This document shows positions 40,352 through 48,091 of a stretch of DNA of 64,000 nucleotides, in pieces (the stretch's first letter is position 1; every line of letters starts with the position of its first letter). This DNA is from Nitrospirota bacterium (GTDB lineage: Bacteria; Nitrospirota; Thermodesulfovibrionia; Thermodesulfovibrionales; Dissulfurispiraceae): the NCBI GenBank assembly GCA_040752355.1, contig JBFMHE010000012.1, positions 1 through 64,000 on the forward strand, read 5' to 3'. The translations under genes were made by a program, and so were the position numbers. The notes beneath the pieces were generated by a model. That model saw only the letters and a list, made by a program, of their open reading frames with translations, was not told the DNA's origin and did no database searches.

Positions 40352-42280
40352 TCATCCCTCGAAGATCACCGTCCCCATGTCCCTCGTGTCATACCCGCCG
40401 AGGGACTCGACAATGCTCCTGAATTCCTGATTGTTTCTCATGATATCGAGGACAATGCGCATCATCGGCGTATCGATGAACTCCTTAGGTATCGCCAGAT
40501 CGTAACGCTCGTTCGCGACCGGGATGAAGTCGAGGCCGAGGGCCTGCGCCGATGAGCAGATGGCGAGTCCCGTATCGGCGAGGCCGGTGAGCACCGCTGA
40601 AGCGACGGACATATGCGTATATTCTTCACGCTCGTAGCCGTTGATGATATAGGGATTCACGCCCATCTCGCGGAGATGCTTATCGAGGAGCAGGCGTGTG
40701 CCCGATCCCGCCTGGCGGTTGATGAAGAGCACGTCCTCTCTCAGGAGGTCCTCGAAGCCGTGAATGTTCTTCGGATTGCCCCGCTTCACCAGCAGGCCCT
40801 GCTGCCGGTAGACCAGGTTGACGAGGACCATGCGCCGATCCGGGAGAAAGCGCTTGAGGTAGGGGACATTATAGTCTCCCGACTGTTCGTCGAGGAGATG
40901 GGTGCCGGCGATATGCGCCTCGTTCTTCTTGAGCGCCATAAGGCCGCCCATGGAGCCGACGTGTGCCGAGGAGAGGGAGAAAGCGGGATGCTCCTTCTTG
41001 ATGATATTGGCGAGCACATCGAGGGCGTTGTCGTGGCTGCCGATGCAGACGGCGGTGTTCCTTATCTCCTCTTTGCTCCGCAGGAGCGCGACATCGACCT
41101 CCTGCCCTGCCTGCACCCCCTCGGAGCCGGAGGGTATGCGCACGATCCCGTCGGCCCGCACCAGCGACATCAGAAGACCGGCCCCCCTGCCGACGGGGGT
41201 GGTTATGTACTTCTCACCGACCAGGCCCACCTTCACTCTCACGAACTCATCCACGCCGAGGGGTGAAGCGAGCTGCCGCGATATGATCGCCCGCAGCGTC
41301 TCCTGCTCCGCTGCCGCCGTGCCGAGGAGCCGTGCAAGGACGGGCGCCACGAAGAGCGTGAAGGTGAGATATGCGGATACGGGATAGCCGGGAATGCCGA
41401 ATACAGGGGTGCTGCCGATGAAGCCGATGATCACCGGTTTGCCCGGCTTGATAGAGACGCCATTGACGATCACGTCGCCGAGCTCCCTGATCGCCGTCAG
41501 GGTGTAGTCTTCCGAGCCCCTCCCCGATCCCGCATTGATGAGCACCACGTCGGCCTTGTCCGCCGCCTCCCTCAGCGCCTTTTTTATGGCATCGAGATCG
41601 TCCCTCACAATGGGAAACCGGAGCGCCTCTGCTCCCGCATCGCGGGCGAGGCCCGCAAGCACTGCCGAGTTGTACTCGATGATCTCCGGAGGCCGGGGCG
41701 GGCGCTCACGCACTGCTTCGGGCTCGATGATCTCTGTCCCGGTCGGGATAACGGCGACACACGGCCGTCTCCTGACGAGGATATCCAGGTGCCCGCTCGC
41801 GAGCATCGCGCCGATATCGATGGCCCGCACCCGATGCCCCTCGGGAACGATGAGCTCCGTAGCGACGATGTCCTCGCCGATAGTCCGTACATGCTCGTAG
41901 GGCGGTACGGGATGGTAGATCTCGATGCCCTCTTCCGTCTTGTTGACATCCTCTATCATGATTACCGCATTGAAACCCTCGGGCATCGGGTCTCCGGTAT
42001 CCACATAGATCGCCTCCTGTCCCGCTTTCAGATGGCACGGGGCGGTCTCCGCAGCGGTAAAGGTGTCGGAGAACCTGACGGCATACCCGTCCATCGCTGC
42101 TGAATGGTAGAAGGGAGAGGAATACTTCGCGAATACCGGCGCCGCCGTTATCCGGCCCTGCGCCTCCTGCACCGGTATGCGCTCCGGCTGCATCCGGTCC
42201 ATTCCCCTCGCATCAAGACCGCTGCGTAACCGCTCAAGAGCCTTTTCGAGGGATACGCTGTCGAGAAACACCTGCTTCAT
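40352..42280 (-). CDS. moeA: MoeA molybdenum insertase fused to a PBP-like domain
   Basis: The 642-residue protein has a MoeA part (about 1-405; AMDGYAVR, DTGDPMPEGFNAV, SGRGSEDYT, FGIPGYPVSAY) that inserts molybdate or tungstate into adenylylated molybdopterin. A C-terminal periplasmic-binding-like domain (about 415-640; CIGSHDNALDVLA, GSGTRLLLDKHL) is common in such MoeA fusions and may sense the oxyanion. The ATG at 42280 lies after AGGATAGGAAT. It is divergent from moaD and adjacent to the aldehyde oxidoreductase and formate dehydrogenase that need the cofactor. Confidence 0.9.
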   Translation of the reverse strand: MKQVFLDSVSLEKALERLRSGLDARGMDRMQPERIPVQEAQGRITAAPVFAKYSSPFYHSAAMDGYAVRFSDTFTAAETAPCHLKAGQEAIYVDTGDPMPEGFNAVIMIEDVNKTEEGIEIYHPVPPYEHVRTIGEDIVATELIVPEGHRVRAIDIGAMLASGHLDILVRRRPCVAVIPTGTEIIEPEAVRERPPRPPEIIEYNSAVLAGLARDAGAEALRFPIVRDDLDAIKKALREAADKADVVLINAGSGRGSEDYTLTAIRELGDVIVNGVSIKPGKPVIIGFIGSTPVFGIPGYPVSAYLTFTLFVAPVLARLLGTAAAEQETLRAIISRQLASPLGVDEFVRVKVGLVGEKYITTPVGRGAGLLMSLVRADGIVRIPSGSEGVQAGQEVDVALLRSKEEIRNTAVCIGSHDNALDVLANIIKKEHPAFSLSSAHVGSMGGLMALKKNEAHIAGTHLLDEQSGDYNVPYLKRFLPDRRMVLVNLVYRQQGLLVKRGNPKNIHGFEDLLREDVLFINRQAGSGTRLLLDKHLREMGVNPYIINGYEREEYTHMSVASAVLTGLADTGLAICSSAQALGLDFIPVANERYDLAIPKEFIDTPMMRIVLDIMRNNQEFRSIVESLGGYDTRDMGTVIFEG

Positions 42281-42341
42281 ATTCCTATCCTCTGATCCTC
42301 TCTCCATGCGGCAGCAATAAGATAATTTAATGAATCAATTT

Positions 42342-42355
42342 GGTATAATTATACC
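42342..42355. promoter_or_regulatory. Palindromic divergent -10 element, moaD/moeA
   Basis: GGTATAATTATACC is a perfect palindrome that gives TATAAT on both strands and abuts the moaD ATG directly. Initiation about 7 bases past the plus-strand TATAAT would fall on the ATG, implying a leaderless moaD message. On the minus strand it could serve moeA. It could also be an operator. Confidence 0.5.
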
Positions 42356-42604
42356 ATGAACGTCGTCCTGAAACTCTTCGCCTCGCTGAGGAGCTACGGC
42401 CCCGATTACCAGCAGATGGAGGTCCCCGAAGATACGCGCCTCGAAGAGGTCATCGCCCGGCTCGACCTTCCCGAAAAGATGCCGCTGCTCAAGATCGTCA
42501 ACGGCAAATTCGCCGATCCCAAACAGCCGCTCAACGAAGGCGACGAGATCGCCCTCTTCCCCCCCATCGCCGGCGGCTCACCGCCCTGCGGCGGCAACCG
42601 ATAA
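42356..42604 (+). CDS. MoaD/ThiS-like sulfur carrier with extended tail
   Basis: The 82-residue ubiquitin-like protein (VVLKLFASLRSYG, then LEEVIARLDLP and the LFPPIAGG end motif) is a small molybdopterin synthase subunit or a related sulfur carrier. The Gly-Gly that must be C-terminal for thiocarboxylation is followed by eight more residues (SPPCGGNR). This tail would have to be removed, unless the protein serves another role. No Shine-Dalgarno sequence is present; see the palindrome at 42342. Its 3' end overlaps the converging gene by 27 bases. Confidence 0.75.
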   Translation: MNVVLKLFASLRSYGPDYQQMEVPEDTRLEEVIARLDLPEKMPLLKIVNGKFADPKQPLNEGDEIALFPPIAGGSPPCGGNR

Positions 42605-43186
42605 CACGACGACCTCATCCCGCTGCAGCGCCCCCTCACTGCACAGAACCTCCACAGTACGACGCTCCCCATCGAGAAGGAGCTCTCCGCTCCCTGCCTC
42701 GATCTCGCGCCGGTGCTCTCGAACAAGAGCCATGAGCCGAGAGGCCCGCACCAGAACCCCTCGACTGAGCAGATCGGGCCCCATTGCTCCCAGCAGTACA
42801 TTGAAAAGTTTGAGGGTTATTACGCTCTCTCCTCTCGCAGCCGGCAGCGCGCTTTCCTGATATGTAAGGGAGCTCCTCATCGGCGAGCACAACCCCTCCC
42901 GCCTCATGACAGCGCCCACCAGCCCGGGCAGCGCCCCGGAGAGCGCCAGGCACGATTCGTTCCTAAGGATCGCGCTGTCGAGGTCATCGACGGGCCTGCC
43001 GTCCAGAAGCACGGTCGCGATCCGTTCCCTGATGAAGCGCTCGTCGAGACAGAGGAGGTCGCGGAGGAACATCCCGACACTGCAGCCGCCGGGAACCCGC
43101 ACCATCACGCCCTGCTGCAGAAGAGAAAAGAACAGGGGCAGCATATCGGCGCGCAGCAAGAGACGCAGCGGGCGGGGACCGGGCAT
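42578..43186 (-). CDS. Uncharacterised protein after aldehyde oxidoreductase
   Basis: The 202-residue protein is not one I can name. Two segments (about 25-75 and 125-200) each look like a beta-grasp ubiquitin-like unit with hydrophobic strands around a GxSVxxFL or SRLMALV helix, and a segment CLALSGALPGLVGAVMRR links them. Its ATG follows the aldehyde oxidoreductase stop by one base, so the two are translated together. A helper for the tungstopterin enzyme is plausible from position alone. Confidence 0.55.
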   Translation of the reverse strand: MPGPRPLRLLLRADMLPLFFSLLQQGVMVRVPGGCSVGMFLRDLLCLDERFIRERIATVLLDGRPVDDLDSAILRNESCLALSGALPGLVGAVMRREGLCSPMRSSLTYQESALPAARGESVITLKLFNVLLGAMGPDLLSRGVLVRASRLMALVREHRREIEAGSGELLLDGERRTVEVLCSEGALQRDEVVVLSVAAAGR

Positions 43187-43187
43187 G

Positions 43188-44924
43188 TTACCAGTTGAAC
43201 ACCTTATCCAGGTCCTCGTCCTTCACCTCGAAGGTGACATTGTGCGGGGCGAGCGTTTCGGTCTTGAAGTACCGCGGCAGCCGGTCCTGCTGCGCGGTGA
43301 AACCAGCGCGCGCATTGAAGTCCCGCTCCATGCTCAGCACCTTTTTCCCGAGATCGGTGACGCCGTCCGCGGTGAGGTCGATGCCGTGGAACGCATTGAG
43401 CAGATCGAGCAGCGCCTGGAAGGTGTCGGGCTGATCGAGCAGCGCAAAGGCGATGAAGAGGCACATGCCGGTCGAGTCGATCGCTGCCGTGGCGATCTGG
43501 AGATTCCGCGAAAGCTCGATCTGTCCCTCGGGCTTGAGCGGGTCCACATCCCCGCCGACCTTCAGGATATTCTGGGCCACTGCATAGCCCGCCGTATGGT
43601 CCGCGCCCATAGGGCTCGTCGCATAGGTGACGCCCACGCCCTGAACCGCGCGGGGGTCGTAGGCAGGCATCGCCTGGCCCTTTACCACCGGCGCCCGCTC
43701 CACGCCGAAGGCCTTTGCGGTAAAGGCCGCGCCGTTGCCGAGGATGCGGCCTAGGTGCGAGCCTTTGCCGACCTCATGGATCAGATTGATCGCAGCCTCG
43801 GCATCGCCGAACGTGGCAAGCCCCGCCTCCATGGCGACGCCGATGGTCGCGCCCATCTCGATCGTATCGAGGCCGTAGTTGTCGTCGAGGAAGTCGAGCA
43901 TGGCGATGGCGTCGAGGTCGCAGATCCCGCAGTTTCCGCCGTGGGCCCATACCGTCTCGTACTCGGGCTGCTTGGTGAGATAGTGGCCGTCCTTGTCATG
44001 ATAGACGCCTGAACAGCGGATAACGCACCCGCGATGGCACCCGTGCGTAGCGAGGCCGCCGCGCTTTACTTCGAGCTCGGCCTGCGTCTCGCCGCTGATT
44101 TTGGCGGCGCCTTCGAAGCGCCCCTGTTTGAAATTGTAGGTGGGATACCCCCCCACCTCGTTGAGAATATTCGTGAGGACATTCGTCCCGTAGGCAGGAA
44201 GCCCCTGCCCGGTGACCGCATGCCGCTGGAGCCCTTCGACGAACCGCCTGTTCGCATCCTTGAACTTTTCGGGGTCTTTCGGGGCACGCATCTTCGCCCC
44301 GGAATCGTCGAGGACGATGACCTTCACCCCCTTTGCTCCCATCACCGCACCGACGCCGCCGCGGCCCGCATGCCGCGTGGGTCTCAGCTCCATATCGGTG
44401 CAGGCTATCGATGCGGCGCCCATCTTCATCTCTCCGGCCGGGCCGATCGAGATGCAGGCGATCTTGTCGCCGTATTCGCTCTTCATCTTTTCGACGAGCG
44501 GATAGTTGGGCAGCATCCGCAGGCTGTTATCCTTGCTGACCGTCACCCCATCCTTGTTGATGAAAATCTTGTAGAGGTCGTCGCCCGCGGGCTTGCCTTC
44601 GAGAATGATCGCCGCATAGCCCAACCGCGCCAGCACCTGCGAGGGCTGTCCGCCGGCGTTCGCCTCCTTGATCCCGCCGGTGAGAGGGCTCTTGCATCCC
44701 ACCGAGAGGCGGCCCGACATCGCGGCGATGGTGCCGCTCAACATGCCCGGCGCGATGACGAGCTTGTTCTCGGCGCCGAGGGGATGACAGAGCGGCGGCA
44801 CTTCACGGGATACGACGGCAGAGGTCATCGCCCTTCCCCCGAGGCCTGCGTAATCGCCGAGAGGCGCCGCTGTCGCTTTCGGTCCGCCTTCGGCCCCCAT
44901 GTCTATCCTGAGAATCTTGTCCAT
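43188..44924 (-). CDS. aor: Aldehyde:ferredoxin oxidoreductase (tungsten type)
   Basis: The 578-residue enzyme matches AOR-family proteins that oxidise aldehydes to acids with ferredoxin, using a tungsto-bispterin and a [4Fe-4S] cluster. Motifs include GGLGGRAM-like LGGRAMT near the start, GRGGVGAVMGAKG, the cluster cysteines in CHRGCVIRC and the later Cys in STGMCLF, and the pterin-binding CDLDAIAMLDFLDD. The chosen ATG has AAGGAGG upstream; length is near the ~600 family norm. The moaD, moeA and formate dehydrogenase neighbours supply cofactor and metabolic context. The physiological aldehyde is unknown. Confidence 0.92.
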   Translation of the reverse strand: MDKILRIDMGAEGGPKATAAPLGDYAGLGGRAMTSAVVSREVPPLCHPLGAENKLVIAPGMLSGTIAAMSGRLSVGCKSPLTGGIKEANAGGQPSQVLARLGYAAIILEGKPAGDDLYKIFINKDGVTVSKDNSLRMLPNYPLVEKMKSEYGDKIACISIGPAGEMKMGAASIACTDMELRPTRHAGRGGVGAVMGAKGVKVIVLDDSGAKMRAPKDPEKFKDANRRFVEGLQRHAVTGQGLPAYGTNVLTNILNEVGGYPTYNFKQGRFEGAAKISGETQAELEVKRGGLATHGCHRGCVIRCSGVYHDKDGHYLTKQPEYETVWAHGGNCGICDLDAIAMLDFLDDNYGLDTIEMGATIGVAMEAGLATFGDAEAAINLIHEVGKGSHLGRILGNGAAFTAKAFGVERAPVVKGQAMPAYDPRAVQGVGVTYATSPMGADHTAGYAVAQNILKVGGDVDPLKPEGQIELSRNLQIATAAIDSTGMCLFIAFALLDQPDTFQALLDLLNAFHGIDLTADGVTDLGKKVLSMERDFNARAGFTAQQDRLPRYFKTETLAPHNVTFEVKDEDLDKVFNW

Positions 44925-45002
44925 TGGTGTTCCTCCTTGTCTCTCTCTATGGTCTGTCTGCGGCCTGCTCAGGCGCGGCGAAGGCATTTACCTATAATAA
45001 TA

Positions 45003-45038
45003 CAGAATCCGCCCGTATTCATGAACGGGCGGATTCTG
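45003..45038 (-). terminator. Hairpin terminator
   Basis: Perfect 14-base-pair arms (45003-45016 and 45025-45038) with an 8-base loop lie just after the stop of the alcohol dehydrogenase remnant. On the minus strand they are followed by TATTATTATAGG. It probably ended the original dehydrogenase transcript. Confidence 0.65.
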
Positions 45039-45054
45039 TTCCGGGCGCCGGATG

Positions 45055-45213
45055 TTATAACGCTGCCCTATAGGTGCTGATGACGTCATCGAACGACGGG
45101 CAGCGCGGGTTCGTCAGGCCGCAGGCGTCTTTCTGCGCATTTTCCGCCATGGTCTTGAGGTCCTGCTCTTTCATGCCCAATTCCTTGAGACCGGACGGGA
45201 TGCCAATGCCCAT
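45055..45213 (-). pseudogene. Remnant of an iron-containing alcohol dehydrogenase
   Basis: The last ~53 residues of a Fe-dependent alcohol dehydrogenase are recognisable (GIPSGLKELGMKEQDL, then KDACGLTNPR and an end like DVISTYRAAL). Everything upstream of this point is missing and the frame runs into unrelated sequence before fdhE. An 8-base direct repeat AGCGTTAC at 45215-45222 and 45266-45273 flanks the junction, consistent with deletion by short homology. An alcohol dehydrogenase beside aldehyde oxidoreductase would be a logical lost partner. Confidence 0.78.
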
Positions 45214-45269
45214 GAGCGTTACCGTATGAATGAAAAAAACCGCAGCCCTGCTCACCGGGGCTCTTAGCG

Positions 45270-46031
45270 TTACGCTATCCTTATCATGCCGAGGGGGTTC
45301 GGGGCATTGCGGCGGTATCCTCTGCCCTGCGCGATGATATCGAGGGGCAGGCTCATCAGGTCGGCATAATCAGGGGGAATCGCCTCGAGCACCCCGGCGC
45401 GGGCGGTCTTGCTATACGAAAGGCAGGCGCTGCAGGTCTCTATCCTGAAGTCTTCATCACCCTCTATCGTCATGATGGTGAGGGTATCGGCATCCCTGTT
45501 GAGGCATACGGGGCATCCGATGCGGGGAGCAGGGCCGGTCGTGCCGCAGAACGAGCAGGCGAGATACCGCCTGCTGTCCCAGCCGAGAAACGACAGCGCG
45601 GGCTGTGCGCTGCAGACGGGGCACCTCCCTTTCTCCCATGCCTGCTGCTTATCGCGGCTCCCTTTTCCCAACGCGAGAAAAAAGGGCCGGCTCAAGAGAA
45701 AGAGCAAGGGGGAGAGCTCGTCTTCATGATAGGGCAGCGAGAACGCCGGGGTCTCTTTCAGCGGCAGCCTCGTGAAATCGATCTGCCCGAGCTGCATCGC
45801 TTCCTTGAGCGGGGTGAGATTCTCCTCGGGTATCCCGAAGATCGAGGAGAACCGCTCGAAAACGGCATCGATGAGCTGAGGAGGATACGCGACTGCTCCC
45901 TCGCTCACACCGTTTCCGTTCACGCTCTCCAGAGTGAGGCCGGAGAACTCCTGCACCTTCCCGTAGAGCTTGAAGATATCCTCGAGATGAGGCTTTTTCG
46001 ACACGATCTCTTCTATGGTCAGTGGTTGCAT
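45270..46031 (-). CDS. fdhE: Formate dehydrogenase accessory protein FdhE
   Basis: The 253-residue protein has the FdhE rubredoxin-like region with CxxC pairs (CPVCSAQP, CSFCG, CPVCLN, CSACLSY) at about residues 137-205, and a helical N-terminal part. FdhE is needed for maturation of respiratory formate dehydrogenases. AAAGGAAC lies before the ATG. It follows the three structural genes on the same strand, with a hairpin between. Confidence 0.9.
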   Translation of the reverse strand: MQPLTIEEIVSKKPHLEDIFKLYGKVQEFSGLTLESVNGNGVSEGAVAYPPQLIDAVFERFSSIFGIPEENLTPLKEAMQLGQIDFTRLPLKETPAFSLPYHEDELSPLLFLLSRPFFLALGKGSRDKQQAWEKGRCPVCSAQPALSFLGWDSRRYLACSFCGTTGPAPRIGCPVCLNRDADTLTIMTIEGDEDFRIETCSACLSYSKTARAGVLEAIPPDYADLMSLPLDIIAQGRGYRRNAPNPLGMIRIA

Positions 46032-46094
46032 AGGTTGTTCCTTTAGGTTCGGTGAGAATTAATGCTCTCTTATTTTACCTGATCGAGCGAAGAG

Positions 46095-46124
46095 AGAGAC
46101 GGGATGTCGCCCCATCCCGTCTCT
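46095..46124 (-). terminator. Hairpin between the NrfD-like gene and fdhE
   Basis: Arms 46095-46106 and 46113-46124 pair perfectly over 12 bases (AGAGACGGGATG) with a 6-base loop. No U-tract follows, so it may be a partial terminator or an mRNA-stabilising hairpin that lowers fdhE expression. Confidence 0.5.
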
Positions 46125-46143
46125 GTGGTGAGCACTTCCGGTA

Positions 46144-47271
46144 TTACTGTTCGGTCTCGGCATGAAACACCGGCAGGTAGAGCGCTGCCAGCCGGTAGGC
46201 GAAGATGCCGCCTGCCACGATCCCTATGCTTATGGCGACCTCCATCCAGGTCGGGAAATAGGTGACGCCGTTGCCGAGCTGGGCGGAGAAGTTGGTATTG
46301 AAGCGGTTGAAAAGAACGCCGAAGATCACGAGGCTGACGCTGAAGAGCGTGCCGGAAACCGTCTCCCTGATCCTCTTCTGGAAGAGGATCACCATCGGGA
46401 TAACAAAGCCGATGAGCAGCTCGGCGAGGTAGAGCATACTCGAGGCGCTGCCCTCGAACATCCGGGGCAGTGCGCCGCGCACCGCGAGATCGGCGATCCT
46501 GGCGGTGATATACACGGCCAGGGCGATGGCAGTCCCCTTGCCGAGCCCCTGGATGATGTCCGTCTCGCAGGGCCGTTTGAATGCCCTGGCGCTCATGATG
46601 GATTCGAAGGTGACCATCGCCAGGCCGACACAGATAGCCGAGAGATAAAAGAGGTACGGCATATTGGCCGAATACCAGAGCGAAGGCACTTTCGAGGGCA
46701 TGATGAGGAAGAAGCCGCCCAGGGAGGACTGGTGCAGGAACGACAGCACGATACCGGCGATGATGAGCGGATAGTGGAAGGGCCTGAGGAGCCGCAATGC
46801 CCAGCCCAGCCGCAACCGCTCGAAGACGGACGGCGCGAACTCGAGGGTAAGCACCGTCGTATACAGCGTGATGCACATGACGACCTCGAACATCACCGAC
46901 CGGACCTGCGGCATCACGAGGGTGTGCCAGAACCTGAGCGGCTGCCCGATATCGACGATCAGGCCGACGACGACCATCAGGTAGCCCAGGAAAGCGGTCA
47001 GGATCGCCGGCCGCGCGATCGGCTTGTACTTCTTCATGTTGAAGATATAGACCGCAGCGGTGATCGTAAAGCCTCCCGCTGCCAGGGCGACGCCGCTCAG
47101 GACGTCGAAGGCGACCCAGAAGCCCCAGGGGACCGCGTCGCTCATGTTCGTCGAGGCGCCGAGGCCGAAAGCGAAACGATAGAAGGCGGCAACGCCGCCG
47201 ATACCCATCAGCACCAGGAGGACCAGCGTGCCGAAGGAAAAAAGCGGAACTCTCGTCGTGGCGGTATTCAT
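46144..47271 (-). CDS. NrfD/HybB-like quinone-interacting membrane subunit
   Basis: The 375-residue protein is almost all membrane helices (about 9-10) in the NrfD/PsrC family pattern. These proteins pass electrons between an iron-sulfur subunit and the quinone pool without heme. Segments such as PWGFWVAFDVLSGVALAAGG and RFWHTLVMPQ are typical. The ATG at 47271 has GAGAGGGAGG upstream and lies 2 bases after the ferredoxin-subunit stop. It is the membrane anchor of the formate dehydrogenase, used in place of the usual cytochrome b subunit. Confidence 0.88.
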   Translation of the reverse strand: MNTATTRVPLFSFGTLVLLVLMGIGGVAAFYRFAFGLGASTNMSDAVPWGFWVAFDVLSGVALAAGGFTITAAVYIFNMKKYKPIARPAILTAFLGYLMVVVGLIVDIGQPLRFWHTLVMPQVRSVMFEVVMCITLYTTVLTLEFAPSVFERLRLGWALRLLRPFHYPLIIAGIVLSFLHQSSLGGFFLIMPSKVPSLWYSANMPYLFYLSAICVGLAMVTFESIMSARAFKRPCETDIIQGLGKGTAIALAVYITARIADLAVRGALPRMFEGSASSMLYLAELLIGFVIPMVILFQKRIRETVSGTLFSVSLVIFGVLFNRFNTNFSAQLGNGVTYFPTWMEVAISIGIVAGGIFAYRLAALYLPVFHAETEQ

Positions 47272-47273
47272 GG

Positions 47274-48083
47274 TTATCCCTCCCTCTCTTTCTTGGACGC
47301 TGCTCCCTCGCTCGCTCCCCGGTTCCTGAAATAGGCGATTGCCGCCAGGATGGCGACGAGCCCTCCCACTTTGTAGGGGATCGTCTTCAGCATCGCCCAG
47401 GTGAGGTCGGGCAGCGGCGCGGCCGGGATATTCGTCTTGAACCCGAGCGCCTCGAAGGGAACGGCGGAGAGATACATCCATGAGGTCCCGCCCGCCTCGT
47501 TCCTGCCGTAAACATGGTTCACATAGTCGCCGGGATGCTCCTTGATCCGCCGTTCTGCCTCTGACACGATCTCGTCGTAGCTGCCGAAGATGATCGCCTT
47601 CGGCGCACAGGCCTTGGCGCAGGCGGGCGTCATGCCCATGGCGAGGCGGTCGGCGCAGAAGGTGCACTTCTGCACGATCGGCGACGTCTTTTCCCATTCG
47701 TATTTAGGGACATCGAAAGGACAGGCCATCATGCAGTACCGGCAGCCGATGCAGCGCTCGTCGTGGTAGATGACCGGTCCGTCCTGCCTCTTCTCGAAGG
47801 CGCCTACCGGGCATGCCGAGGCGCAGGCCGGGTCCTTGCAGTGCATGCACTGGGTCTTGATGAAGTCCCAGCCGCTGATCATGTTGTCCTTTTCGGTCTC
47901 GACGAACTTCACGACCGTATAGGCCTCGGAGTTCATATCGACGGGGTTCGTAAAGTTGCCGTTCAGCGTGGTCGGCTTGACTCCCCGGTTATTCCAGCTC
48001 TTGCAGGCGATCTGGCAGCTCCTGCAGCCGATGCACTTGGTCAGGTCTATCAAAGCAGCTTTGGGTTGCGTGTTGGTTGCCAT
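47274..48083 (-). CDS. Formate dehydrogenase iron-sulfur subunit
   Basis: The 269-residue protein has four ferredoxin-type cysteine clusters (CIGCRSCQIAC, CMHCKDPACASAC, CIGCRYCMMAC, CTFCADR with CAKAC) and one C-terminal membrane helix (about 240-256), as in FdnH/FdoH-type subunits. It carries electrons from the catalytic subunit to the NrfD-like membrane protein. AGGAGGAGC precedes its ATG, 8 bases after the catalytic gene. Confidence 0.92.
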   Translation of the reverse strand: MATNTQPKAALIDLTKCIGCRSCQIACKSWNNRGVKPTTLNGNFTNPVDMNSEAYTVVKFVETEKDNMISGWDFIKTQCMHCKDPACASACPVGAFEKRQDGPVIYHDERCIGCRYCMMACPFDVPKYEWEKTSPIVQKCTFCADRLAMGMTPACAKACAPKAIIFGSYDEIVSEAERRIKEHPGDYVNHVYGRNEAGGTSWMYLSAVPFEALGFKTNIPAAPLPDLTWAMLKTIPYKVGGLVAILAAIAYFRNRGASEGAASKKEREG

Positions 48084-48091
48084 TGCTCCTC

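Noticed and set aside
45055-45255. Independent 66-residue gene
   Set aside because: Its last 53 residues are the C-terminus of an iron alcohol dehydrogenase and the first part is unrelated, so it is a remnant.
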